NCBI RefSeq assembly: GCF_050436995.1
Contig: NC_134755.1
Coordinates: forward strand, 5,953,001 to 6,017,000
DNA from: Anticarsia gemmatalis
Taxonomy: Eukaryota; Arthropoda; Insecta; Lepidoptera; Erebidae
Direction: 5' to 3'
DNA: 64,000 bases
In this document: positions 37,161 to 49,303 of the stretch, piece by piece
How the letters are laid out: each line of letters opens with the position of its first letter
Position numbering within the stretch: the stretch's first letter is position 1
Notes under the pieces: model-generated
Seen by the model: the letters and a program-made list of their open reading frames with translations, nothing else
What the model was told of the DNA's origin: nothing
Database searches by the model: none
Translations under genes and position numbers: made by a program

Positions 37161-40100
37161 AATCAGTTCCTAAATACTTAACAAAACTCTTAACATTTTA
37201 ATGATGGTCATGTAATACAAAAGTACTCCTTCTGGACTTCCACACAGAACAGGAAGTATGGGATAAAAGGATACATTATCACAACAAGTACAGTAATAAA
37301 AACTTATTAAAGCAATAACTAACCTACTTTGCAGGTGGGATAAGCAGGATAAGCTACGCGTTGGGGATTTTGGCAATATCCGCGCCGTATATTGTTGGTC
37401 AATAATTAGGGGCTATTTATTTATACCTATTGTTTGTATAAAGTTTCTTTGATATGAACTGATGAAAATATTTCAAATATTTGCGTTCACGAATTGGCTT
37501 TTTCACTAAAGCATTTCCCGCGGTGAATGAGAGCTAAAATAAAATGTAAACGCAATAAATCCAGTCTAACTTTTGATAAATTAAATACAAAGGAATCTTG
37601 AGAACATTCATAAAATTTAAACTTTTGCTCAAAGAAGAAAGAAACCATTTATTATTTTGTACATCTCTGCAGTTTATAACTAATGTTTTATTTAACTTTG
37701 AAAAACTAACAATCGAGTTGTTCGCTTGAGCGATTTCCCTTTGTCTCTGTAAACTTGTGTATCTGGAACTCTCGTAAAGTTTTGTCTGAACAATATAATG
37801 AAACTTTGGTTATATTAGAGGCTACGTTCACATCGGTAACACAATCACGAACCACTTTGAGAAACTTGACGAAGGCTTTTTGGTAAGGGAAAGTTTCCTA
37901 GAAACGGGTGTGCCTCGCCCATACAAATGACTACAAATGGAGTGGCAAATGTAAGGGAGAATTATAATCTAACGGCACCACTGAAAGAATTAAGGAAGCC
38001 ATTGTGAACCAGCTGAGTTGCAATTTGGATTGGCAATTCTTTGCGGTTAGTTAGACAGACAAATATCTGTAATTTGGGTAGCTGATTCCCCCTTTTTGTG
38101 AGAACTCGCTTTACGAAATCACTTTTGATCTAACGCATTTAACGATTTCAATCTTGTAATAACTTAACTAACTTATTTTTTATCGTTATCAGGAAACTAT
38201 GTTATGCAAACTTTGCCTAATCTTAAACATATATGGGCAAATAAGGCTAATTTAACACTTTTTTCTCCATTTTTACGAGGTTAATAGAAAAAGCTGGCAC
38301 CACATTATTCAGGATAACTTTTACACAGCCATTCAGTAGACCCTTATAAAACAAGATTTCGGTTCATTTTTCTTTCGCCTATTTTTAACGAGCGACCAGT
38401 AATAAACTGGACGTGCGAACTTTCAGCACTATAATTTGTGAGGCAGTAAAAAATCGTGGCACATTACTAGCTTTCGAAGAAAGGGATACTTTTTCTTCTT
38501 GAGCTAAAGTACATGGTCCTTAATACTGAGTGTGGTAGCATCTTTTTGTAGGCGACCATAAATCATTGTAACGAGGCCTTTTTCCTGAAACGTTTTCACA
38601 CGTTTTCCTTCTACGGATGTTGCTTGATGATAAACTACTTATGTTGCTTTGAAAAAGTTGGTTTATGTGCCAAAGTTTGTGAGAGTTGTTCCTTTAAGTG
38701 GATTTTAGTTGTGTTCGTTTGTTTTTATTGGTGTTGTAAGGTTAAATATATGACGTGTTCTTGGCCCTGTACTAGTTGGGTGTAAGTTACTAAACTTTTG
38801 GCGATAGTATACTTGTGTTTACTTTCGTCAACATGCGTTTTTTAGAATGTTCTTTTTCAGCCATTAATCATTTGTAAGATAGTCTCTACACAGACATTTA
38901 TTATAATTAAACTCGTATATCTACTGTAAAAATTAAACCTTTCATCTTCACCGTAAAAAACGAACTCCACCTACCAAATCATTTGCGTACAAAAATAAGA
39001 CACCACAACGAACTATTATGTTCACAAAACATTCCAGTGTTATGGAAATTAACATCATCTAAAATAAGAAACAAAACTATCGCTTTTTTTCATCAAAACT
39101 CGCCCCAAAACCATGACTGACACACCGACAAAAGCGTTCATAATTAAAAATGACACTTTTATAATTATTTGAATGTGAATAGAGTATAGACCGCGATGTG
39201 TGTGCGCCTATTAAATTCTTTAATGTGTGTCGCCGACGAAGTTTAGATAAAAAACAGTAAAAAAAATATAACACAGGCGAGAAAGAGGGCCACAAATGTC
39301 AGAATGGCTTTAATTTATGCCGACAATTATTTAGAAATACGGAAATCTTGTGGATTTTCATTCTACATTCGCTTTATAAATATCGCCCACTGTATGCAAG
39401 TGTCAGTTGTGAGAGCACCGTTACGTTTCTTTGGTCAGATTATTGATGGCCGTTATACATTGTAAGACATATTATTCTAATAGTATGCAGAAAGATTTGT
39501 TGGCCTGTTGGAAGTTGACAAATACTGTTCGCTTTTTACTGAATGAATGGAGATACATGTGAGTTTTTGTTTACGAAATCTTTGCTTGATGAAGGAAAAC
39601 GTGGGTTGGAGTAACGGTTTTTAGCTCGTTTGTAAAGGCGATAAATCTTATTGGAAGTTCATCAAATAAATTTGTTAGAATATTTAGCCCAAAATTGATG
39701 GGTCACGAAAAACGTCGGATGAATCTTTCCCTTACATACATAAAATTATGCCTTCTTCCCATAGTGGTAGACAGAGACCGGATAACGCTATTTGGTACGA
39801 TCCTTACAAACTACCTTTTCTTCTATCCCTTGCAGTTTTGTAAAAACTAACTGCAATGTTATTAAATAATATAATACCGTCAGTTGATTTTTTTCATAAA
39901 CGTGTGTAATGTATGTACTTAGAATATTTTATTTCCATATAGTGAATGTACAAAACAGAAGAATTGTCATGTATGTTTGTAAAAACATCAAGTAGTACGA
40001 TATTTAGTTAATTACTCTTATAAACAGACCTAATGTTGTTTTTGTTTTGAACTCTTTCTACCATAACAAGTTTACAAAGACACTTGACAGATTCGTAAAT

Positions 40101-40433
40101 AAAGCATTTAGTAATAGCAATTTTTGTCAAAACAATATATTTAATTCTGCATCCTCTCAATATATTCTTAAATCATTAATTTACGAACAAACGTATAGCA
40201 AACTTGCAGTTCTTATTGACTAGTCGGATGTTTTCTAAAGCAATAAATACTTTAGTTTATTTAGCCTATATCTCTGCCCTACTGCGAGGCAAATACTTCT
40301 CCTGAAGACTTCCAGACGCTTTAGAAATATTTGAATCTACAGTCAACTATTCTCTAGACGGAGGGAAGAAATAGACCGGTAGATACTCTGTCAGTGCAAT
40401 AAAGGATTTAACAACCAACATGTCTAACTATTA
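37161..40433. other. Stretch without a supported gene
   Basis: AT-rich sequence. Open frames are short and have random composition. No repeats with clear ends, RNA genes or promoters were seen. Confidence 0.5.
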
Positions 40434-40675
40434 TCTATACTTATATTATAAAGCTGAAGAGTTTGTTTGTTTGTTGAACGCGCTAATCTCAAGAACTACT
40501 AGGCCGATTTGAAAAATTCTTTCAGTGTTGAAATGCCCATTTATTGTGGAAGGCTATACATTATCACGCTACCGCCAATAGGAGCAGAGTACCAGAAACA
40601 AATGTTACAAAAACGGGGAAAAAAATCACCCATTCTCTCTTATGAAACGCAAGCGACGTTACGCGGGTCAGCTAG
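40434..40675 (+). mobile_element. Short non-autonomous Helitron, copy 2
   Basis: It is 242 bp, starts TCTATACTTATATTATAAAG and ends CTAG, with flanking A (40433) and T (40676). It shares most of its sequence with the copy at 7181-7424, including AACGCGCTAATCTCA, the GATTTGAAAAATTCTTT block and the pre-terminal hairpin (ACGCAAGCGACGTTACGCG region). Internal insertions and deletions distinguish the two, so they are old, separate insertions of one family. Confidence 0.8.
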
Positions 40676-43600
40676 TAAACAATAAGTAGATGCTAAGTAG
40701 TAATTTATAACAACGATAAAACGTTAAAAGTACTATAACTTGTGAAATTATAACGCCTACGCCGTAAAAAAAGTTGCGTGAGAATATTTATCATTAAAAT
40801 GCATAATTAATGCGCCATAAGACTCCATAGGTGTCTGCATAATTAACAACAGATTATTTTGAATGATTACTGTAATATCAAATAGCTATCTCATTACATT
40901 AGTTTTATCAAAGCATTTTACGCGCGATCAAAATATATAAAAGTCTATTCAAAACGATAAAAGCCTCGGCCTGTTGTTCCTAGCGCCTTTTTGTATAAAC
41001 AAAAACAAATTTATCGCTTCATAAACCTTATCTTATCTTTACAGCAATTGAACACATATTAGCTTTTTAGAAAACTGACTAATGAAACGTAATTAAATAC
41101 AAATCTTGGCTAATTACAGCGTCGATGTAATTAAAGTACCATGATCCGTAATCGTTTGAGAAGCGAACGAGTTTGAAACCGAGAACGAAGTGAGACTGTC
41201 CACTTCATTAGCGGCCGATAATAAGAAATACCATATTTCAAACCATATAATTACTTTGCATATGAAGCATGTGATTATCTCATAATATAATGATCGGGTA
41301 TACGGTATCCACTTATTGCACCTGATTAATGAATAATATTTTTTTGAATAGCCCTCGTTTTACTTAAGTGTTTACTGTTGAATCTAATTTTCTAGTTAAA
41401 ATGAAATGTTGACGCCTCGTGCCCGGTTTTACACCGTTTAACTAGAATTGTAATATCGGTAATGGAGGTAACAGCACGTTTAATTTCGTACCTTAATTGC
41501 TTAGAATAAAACAGTCTAGGGTTCTCACCATAATTCGTTAATTTTAAGATAATGTGATTTTAAAGTTTCATTAGCTTTCTATTTTATACTCTCGTTATTA
41601 TGTGTCTCGTTACGGCGATTATCACACATTTACCTCAATACAGTAAATATAAATGCAACTGAACTGGCTTTCTGCTTACGACAGCTTTCCTTATGGCCTG
41701 CAACAGAAGAGCCAGACAGATAAAAAGAGGATAATATTTTTTATCCGGGACAATATTGGCGCAACTTGACAGATTACGTGCACCCTATAGACTGGACAAA
41801 AATAAGGCTTCTTATCGTAGTACATGAGACGTTTTACTCGAATCCCTATCAAACAAAGAAAATGTTCCCCTTCCCGACATAAGCATGATATCTAGCCGGT
41901 TTCGTCCGTAAACATTGGCCAATTAACTGTAATTTCAGTTCCCTGAAAATTACCAGTCCGGTCCCGAGGGAAATTTTTCATTGAAATAGGAGCAGGCAAA
42001 AAGTCGGAACGACATTAATCAAGGAAGAGGAAAAATGAATTGTTCGTACCCTTCATTCAAATACTTGTAGCTGCACTTTGAACGGATTTTTGTTTTTTGA
42101 TTGCAGGCGACGACAATTGACGCGTTTTGTTACAGCATTCGAAATAATTAAATATCAATGTCATGCCATTTTGTCACAATAAAGGTCTGATTAAAAAAAA
42201 AAGTAAAATGCGTTTTTTTCTGTTTTTATTTCACAATCAATATTATTGATATTATAAATACTTGAAGTTGAAGTACAGTTTCCTTGTCATTGTTTCTCGT
42301 ATACTTACTTTACTCTCTATAACAATAAGAAGTTAATAAAGTACCTACCTGTAAAATTATCTTCTGCTCCCTTGAGGAGAAAACCTCCCTTAACAAATAT
42401 TAAAGAGGCCGAAGGTTGAAAATCCGAAGCGATCTATTTTGTTTTACTTTAAGACCAACCCCCCTTTTTACGTCTACACCATTTTTTACTCCTCAGCTTT
42501 CACCCATAAATATGTCCCAACAAGGAAAACTTCGATGGTTTTTCCCAAGAGTCCTGTTTAAGAATATTTAAACACTGTATACCTGCTGACTCAAGGGATA
42601 TTTTACTCACCTACAACCAGTTTCATTTGTGAATAACTATTAAAAATTATATTAGCAACGATTGTACATCTTGTCTTTGTGACATGTCACAAACTTGCCA
42701 TGAAAATAATATTCACATGTTTCTTTAATTATAAAATACCTTTGCATACGAACTTTGAAATAATTTTATGGATTATATTTCAGGTTCGTGGAATTTTTCA
42801 TAATAGTTAGTGTGACCTTTGTCTCAAACGTCACACCAAAAATAACTTGTAAGTAATATGGTGTAAATGGTAAAAATATATCCACTCCACTTGTGAAAAC
42901 TATCACGATTTCTCTTTCATAAAACACCACAATTCCTGAACAAAAATATGGTAAATCTATGGACCGTGAATATGGTCGGCGTCGTAGTTTAAAAGTTTCT
43001 TCAGTATTGAAGTATGTGTGCAGAAAGTGAATGGTGTCGCACCATACAACCTCACAATGTTGGGGGAAGTAGTTTTATGACCCTGGCACCCCAGTGCGCC
43101 GTAAGTCCGGGTTGATTCCTTGATCACATAGTAAATGTTAAGTTTTTGGAATATTTTATACAGCTGGGTAGAATAAGCGTGAGATTGGAATTGTTTCGTT
43201 TTCAGGCGCTGACTACAAATGAATATTTTAATCTGCATACTTTTTTGAGGGTAGGTTATAGATAAGGTGTTACCATGTGTGTTTTCTCACTTTCTAGCAA
43301 TTTTATTCATAAATCTGCACCCCGTATTGTACCCTTGTACCTATGATGCATAGCCATATAATCTATCTTCTTATATATTATGTAAACGAACTTAATAGTA
43401 CTTATCAATCTATTACCTTGTACAGGAATGCCCGTTTACCCGTATTGGCTTTGTAAATTATCGAGTTTTACGTAAAAATTGAATAAAACCTTTTTATATT
43501 TATAAGCTTAAGCTTCTCCAAAACTTCAATATACTATAAAGCTAAGAATGCACGAGCGTCTTGAGACGTCTCCCCCAAGTCAGTTGCAATTTTATGAGCG

Positions 43601-45587
43601 GCCGCCCCAAGTATCGTGAAGCCCCATGCGTTGCACGCAGACTTCGATTGAAACAAAACAAAAATGTTTGGACCAACGAAAATTGCAGGGTCAATATTTC
43701 AGCAGGACAGAATGTTGATTGAGTCCTGCCGACTTTGTGAAGGGGTGAATGGACTCTGTTGCTGTTTCACATTCAGTTCGTTGTTTTTAGGACTTTTTAG
43801 GATAGAAGTAGAGTGTCTTTTAATAGACAAGTTTATAGAACTCTCTTTCTTCTGTAGTCTTGGCGTGTATACTTACGACTGTTAACCAAAATGCCCCGAG
43901 TTATATTCCTAGGTCGGACAAAATGCTATTGGTGTTCTTCTAATTAAGATAGTTCAGGAAGCCAGTGTACAATATACCCGTTCCGAATCGTAAACGTATT
44001 TCACCAATAAAACACTTGGGAAGTTGTTTTAATTCATACAAGAAAATTATACTGTTGAACAAAACTTTATGAATGGCTGGTATTTAAAACGCCTATCTAA
44101 TTCATATGAGGTATTCAAGGATCATTAATGCGATTGCATCCACGCACGCTATTCCCTCTATTCCCAATTTATCGATGTGTAAGATCGTTTTTATCGCCGT
44201 TGCATCTTGACGATGATTTATTACGAGCAACTTAATAACTATAAAAATGTAACTATAGGTCCAATTATGCGTCATTTACAAGAACTCATGCATATAAATC
44301 AATGTAATCACGGTGCAGTGTTAATAACAGGCCATGGAACCGACTCGGCTATGCGCCTGTTATACTGAACTTGTCACTTGTCGCTAAGGTAATAGCTTTG
44401 GGATATTGAAAAACTGGATCTGTTGGTTTATCTTGGTGCAGATGTGAAAATTACGGTGGGTAGAGAAAGTTCGTGTAATAATCATTGCTAGCAGGAAATA
44501 AGGTTTGAACTAGTAAGTAAAAGTAAATTAAAGATGCTTAAAACATCTCCAATTCATGGTATTTCCTTTAATGGTATATTTTGTTTTGCAATTATTAATT
44601 ATTGCACTATATATTCTATTTATTTTTCAGAATGAGACTCTATCATTCATTTGTAAAAGGCGAAGTGGGTCTTGTACCTAATTATTATTTCTGCCACTTT
44701 TTGATAACACAGTTAAATAAATAAATAATTATTATATTCTATCACCTAAATAGTAAAACAATCAGGACCTAGCAACAGTAGCTACAGCTCTACACTCGTT
44801 CCGAAGCTAAAACCTCAACATTAAAAACAATTTGTTCAAAACATGTTCGGACCATTTACAAGATTTACGCGTGCGAAGTATCCACATTCAAAAGGCAAGT
44901 GGAGCATGCATCAACATTGTTTGTAGCCATGCAAGAGCATGCAAGCGACAAATGCACTCGAACAAACTGCACGCCGTTTATTCACCAGCACCATGGGAAC
45001 GGACACGACTGCGAATTTAAAATTCCATTTCCAGACACTACGAAAAGTTCAAATTGCTTCCACTTAAATATAACTACGGGTGTACATATTGAAAGATAAA
45101 CGAGAACGTGCTATTTTTAGATGCTTACGTATTTTATGACACTGGTTTGCGGTTATTGTTGGAGATAAGTAATATAGTTTAGGCATAAAATGAAGTTACA
45201 AAGTGCATTTATTTTTGCTCTTAAGATTGTAAATAAGTCGACAGTAACTAAAAATTTATAATACTAAAATGGCTCCTTTGTACTAGTCCTAATCTGCGCA
45301 TTTTATAGAAGAGATTTTCCAAAGATACGATTGAACTTTTCTACACATTTTACTGATTAGTTGGCAAAGGTATCCAACCATTTACCGTTGAAATCATTTA
45401 ACGATGTTAATACTAAAAGTTAAATAATATAATTGCAACTTTCCTTACGGCTTACATACGTTAATAAACAAATATCATCTTTATCAATTATTGTAATAAA
45501 AATAAAGTACAAGCTGGAAGTCTATTTTACGAATTCGTTTGAAATGCAGCAATTCTTCCTCTGGGCTAATGGCTCTACTATATTACC
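40676..45587. other. Stretch without a supported gene
   Basis: AT-rich sequence. A patch at about 42960-43110 has higher GC and resembles degenerate repeat sequence; its minus-strand frame (43238-42957) has no recognisable domain. A CG-richer patch lies at 43560-43640. No gene is supported. Confidence 0.45.
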
Positions 45588-45836
45588 ACCTAACTAGAGA
45601 AGCACTCTCTAACTATAGTAACTATAGTTGATATAACTTGTTTCAATAATATATTAATAGATATTCGAAATTTGAACAGCGCCATCTATTAATATTTTAT
45701 TGAAACTGGTCGAACTCCACAAGTTAACCCGTAGAGATAGCTTGTCTGCTACGGGTTAACTGATAACGTTCGGCTCTACCAGTCAAATACTACCTGTATG
45801 TTGCAATAGATGGCGTTAGCATCGTTGTAGTTAGGT
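45588..45836. mobile_element. Fold-back element with nested inverted repeats
   Basis: From outside in, the element has ACCTAACTA (45588-45596) against TAGTTAGGT (45828-45836), CGCCATCTATT (45680-45690) against AATAGATGGCG (45805-45815), ACTGGT near 45705 against ACCAGT near 45780, and a perfect 12-bp pair GTTAACCCGTAG (45723-45734) with CTACGGGTTAAC (45749-45760). The order and symmetry indicate one long imperfect palindrome, as in fold-back or MITE-like elements. There is no open reading frame. The exact ends and target duplication are uncertain. Confidence 0.6.
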
Positions 45837-48800
45837 AGAGGCCTACTCTACTTATGTGAATTATAATATTTTGACTACTAACAAATTCATAGAGACTAGT
45901 TTACTTGATTTTCAATTGTGCATTTTTTCCATTTTTTATAATAAGATTTTTCGAAGAAAATAGGCCTTTTTAAAACTTTGATAAATCAATACCTACTGAG
46001 TGTGTCTAACAAAATGTGTGTATATATTTATTCCGAAAACTTACAAGTAGGTATATAATTAGAACGAGTAGTTTCACTACACGTAGTGTCATTCAAATGT
46101 TAATTCTTACTGTCTGATAAAACAAAAGTTGGCGGCTTCGTGCTCAAAGTACAAAATGGCGAACCGAAGCCACGTGCAGCTGATTCAATAACTGGCCTTA
46201 ATTAGCAATAATGGTTTGTAAGCACAACAGCAAACTGATTTAATCGCATACCAACATTCATTCATCATGACTCATTTAACTACTAAGAAAGTAAATAAAA
46301 ACACAATGTTACGTTTTTTAAATATTTACTATTACCAAATCAATCTTAAACACACATCAAAACATACATAATATGCACAATCTCACTTAACTAATTTATT
46401 TATTCTCTATATATTGTTTTTGGAAAACAATTTTAGAATTTGTTATTCTCCGCTATATTAATACTTTAATGAAAGATAATAATAAATATGTACAAGTTGG
46501 TTTAAGGCACTTGATTAATATTTGCCTTAATAATAAGTACAAATTAATATTTAAAAAAACATGTAATATAAGCCCGTCTGCTGATGGCACTAAGCATGTT
46601 CCAAAAAACAAAAATACAAATGTTATTGCTTATGAAACACAGTTTATTACTAGTTATTTGCAGACAATAAAATTATTTGTACGTTAAACACATCTATTTC
46701 ATCACATATTTTTCACTTTTCACATGAAACGGATCCCTCAGTTGTTATGGCATTTGCATTTTACGATTTAATCATTTAAATGCTTTTTTTGTATTAGTAT
46801 GATTTGTACGAACTACAAAGTTTACATGAAACGTGAATGAAAGCAGTTTTGCATTTGATTTTTGAAGACATAATTTTGATTTTAAACTTTAATAAAAAAA
46901 AATGAAGTGGAATAACAAGATAATTTACATAGGGAATATTGTCAAGCTGATTTTAAGCAATTGTAAACTTTATTACCCAGGCTTTAGGACAATATTTGTG
47001 TATCACGAGACGGTGTAATGCGAGACTCAGCCAGGCAATAAAAGGATGACATGTACATGAAGTTAATTCTTAATGCCGTTTAAGTTTTACACATGATTTA
47101 TATATTTTTTCTGTTATTTCCAAGTGTTAACACGTGATACGAATGAGTAAACATTTCAAATTAATCGTACTTAAATATGCATGAGTGGGAGACCAACAAA
47201 ATTAAGTACTTATTTTATGAAGTAATCATGGACGGAGTGTTAACAACTTCGATGATGTATTTTCACTGATGTTTTAGGATATCTACTTAATTTAGGTATT
47301 CGATATAAATTTACTTATTTAGAAATAAAAATAGATATTTGCATACACTCTTGCGAAAGATAATTTTGATTTCAGTGATATTCGAACTATAAAGCACCTA
47401 ATTAATGCAAAACAATAAAAAATGTAACCTACTAATTAGCCCTTTAATCTAATTACTTATAATCAACATAATTTTAAAGAAAATATTTATCTTCACAGAT
47501 AACGATCGTGATAATATACTTTCACCTACCGCATTAATCTCAATATCAGATCTCTATAAAATCTTGTAAAAATATTCTCCCAACAATATTACAGTCGAGA
47601 TATTTTATAATAAAATATTATTTAGAATTATAACATCTCTATTGCACTAAACGCGATTTGTTATTGTTATAATATTGCTTTTAATTACATTATGTAAGCT
47701 TTAAACATAACAATACAAATGTTATGACAAATAATTGCCCTTGTTACATAACATAATATAACACGAATGATTTTTGTAATCTTTGAGATTATTTCCGTAA
47801 ATACTTTTCACTGAATACAAGTATATTTCCAGATCTGTGACATACTAATAATGAGATATGAAATCTAGAGATTCCCCAAGAGATTGTAACGAAGGCACTT
47901 ATAAAGTTAATATGTTGTCAAACTAACGTACAACTACTAGTACTAAACATTTGGGTATTACTATTAATATTCTTATACAAATAATATTTCAAAACTGACG
48001 AAGATAAATGTATAAAAATTAACATTTAGAAAAGTTAACAATAATTTAATCTCTTCTAACTTAGCTATTAATTAGCATTATAACAATTTCTATAGAACCA
48101 AAAAGGTAAGAACATTGTACATTTAATTAAGGCACATGGGATGTACAAATATTCAAAGTTATCTATAAATATTAAGCACTAAATGTAAAATACAATGCTA
48201 TAAATATTATTCATTTAGAATGAGACTCCATACACTGATTGACCGACGTTAATGATTTCAAAAAGGAAGACATTCATGATTTATAATTTCATCAGTAAAA
48301 AGGTCAAAAATATCTATAAAATATTAGTCTTTGGTTTTAAAGTTATGTAAAATATTGCCAAAGTTGTAGTCGGTCAATGAGTATATTGAAAGACAACCTA
48401 TATTAGACTATAATCCAATGTCAGTCCAATTATTTTTGAAAAGCAAATTTATATTTTTTTAGCATCGTAGGTACTTACTTTTGACCTCTTGCATGACGCC
48501 ATCCTGTTCTTGTGACGCGCCACACTCATCCATGTAGCGCAGCAAACGATCAGTTTACGTAAAAAACTCTCGTACTTTGTGTAGTACATTCAATATCTTT
48601 TAGAATTTCATCTAACATTAGGTAAATTTCTTAGTGAAAAATCATGACTTCGCATAACAAAGCTTAATTCATACAACAGTAAGCTGAAGAATGAATTGGA
48701 AAAATGTTTTTGAAAGAGATCAAAAGCGATTTATGTTAGAAAATAATAATATTCATCATCAAAATAAGAAAAATGAACTAGCTACTGTTGCGTGAACTAA

Positions 48801-49225
48801 GCTCTAAGTTAGAAGTCAATATTTAAATCAAACTTTTGTAAATACGGCGCTAAAAGTGCTTTTGTATAAAATATGGGTAATCTATTCATAAACATTAAAG
48901 AATAATAAATATAATCTACAGATTATAGGTGGATGCACATTTAACGCCGTGTAATATCGGGGTAGCCTAACAACACTCGTGCTTCAACAACAACACGATC
49001 AAGCGACAACAGAAGTACAATAAGATACAATATAGTAAATATAGTCGATGGCGTGTGCCATTTCATTAAAAAATTATATAAAAAATGTTAATAAAGTTCA
49101 TCATGTTATAAACATAACAGGCATATAAATGTTAATAGTTAGACTATTATAATACATAGTATAATGTTAAACGTGAAAGGCCCAACAGCTATAGCTACAT
49201 GGTGGTCGATGTTCCGATGAGTATG
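45837..49225. other. Stretch without a supported gene; probable how 3' region
   Basis: Very AT-rich. If the terminal how exon at 49226-49303 is right, part of this stretch (reading leftward) is its 3' untranslated region. A short exon-like segment lies at 48479-48533 (minus). No other coding sequence was seen. Confidence 0.4.
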
Positions 49226-49303
49226 TTACGCGGCGACATAGGGGGCCGTCGTGTGGCGGCCGGCCGCGACTCCTGTTAGTTCCTCGGCGCCGTTAGCACT
49301 CAC
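49226..49303 (-). CDS. how: how candidate last exon: short-form tail or shared 3' UTR start
   Basis: On the minus strand a clear acceptor is visible: branch-like ACTAAC (49344-49339), a TTTTTCTCTCTTCTC tract and CGGCTAG ending at 49304. A GC-rich island follows. In phase 1 from 49303 it gives only Glu-Cys and a stop. From a second acceptor (ACTAACAG, exon start 49272) it gives GVAAGRHTTAPYVAA and TAA at 49228-49226. Both fit the phase-1 donor at 54695. It may instead be only the continuation of the 3' UTR from the donor at 51700. The GC island supports coding; no homologue of this tail is recalled. Confidence 0.5.
   Translation of the reverse strand: MSANGAEELTGVAAGRHTTAPYVAA

Noticed and set aside
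42957..43238. 93-codon minus-strand frame
   Set aside because: The GC-richer part recalls repeat sequence; no domain and no splice context were found.
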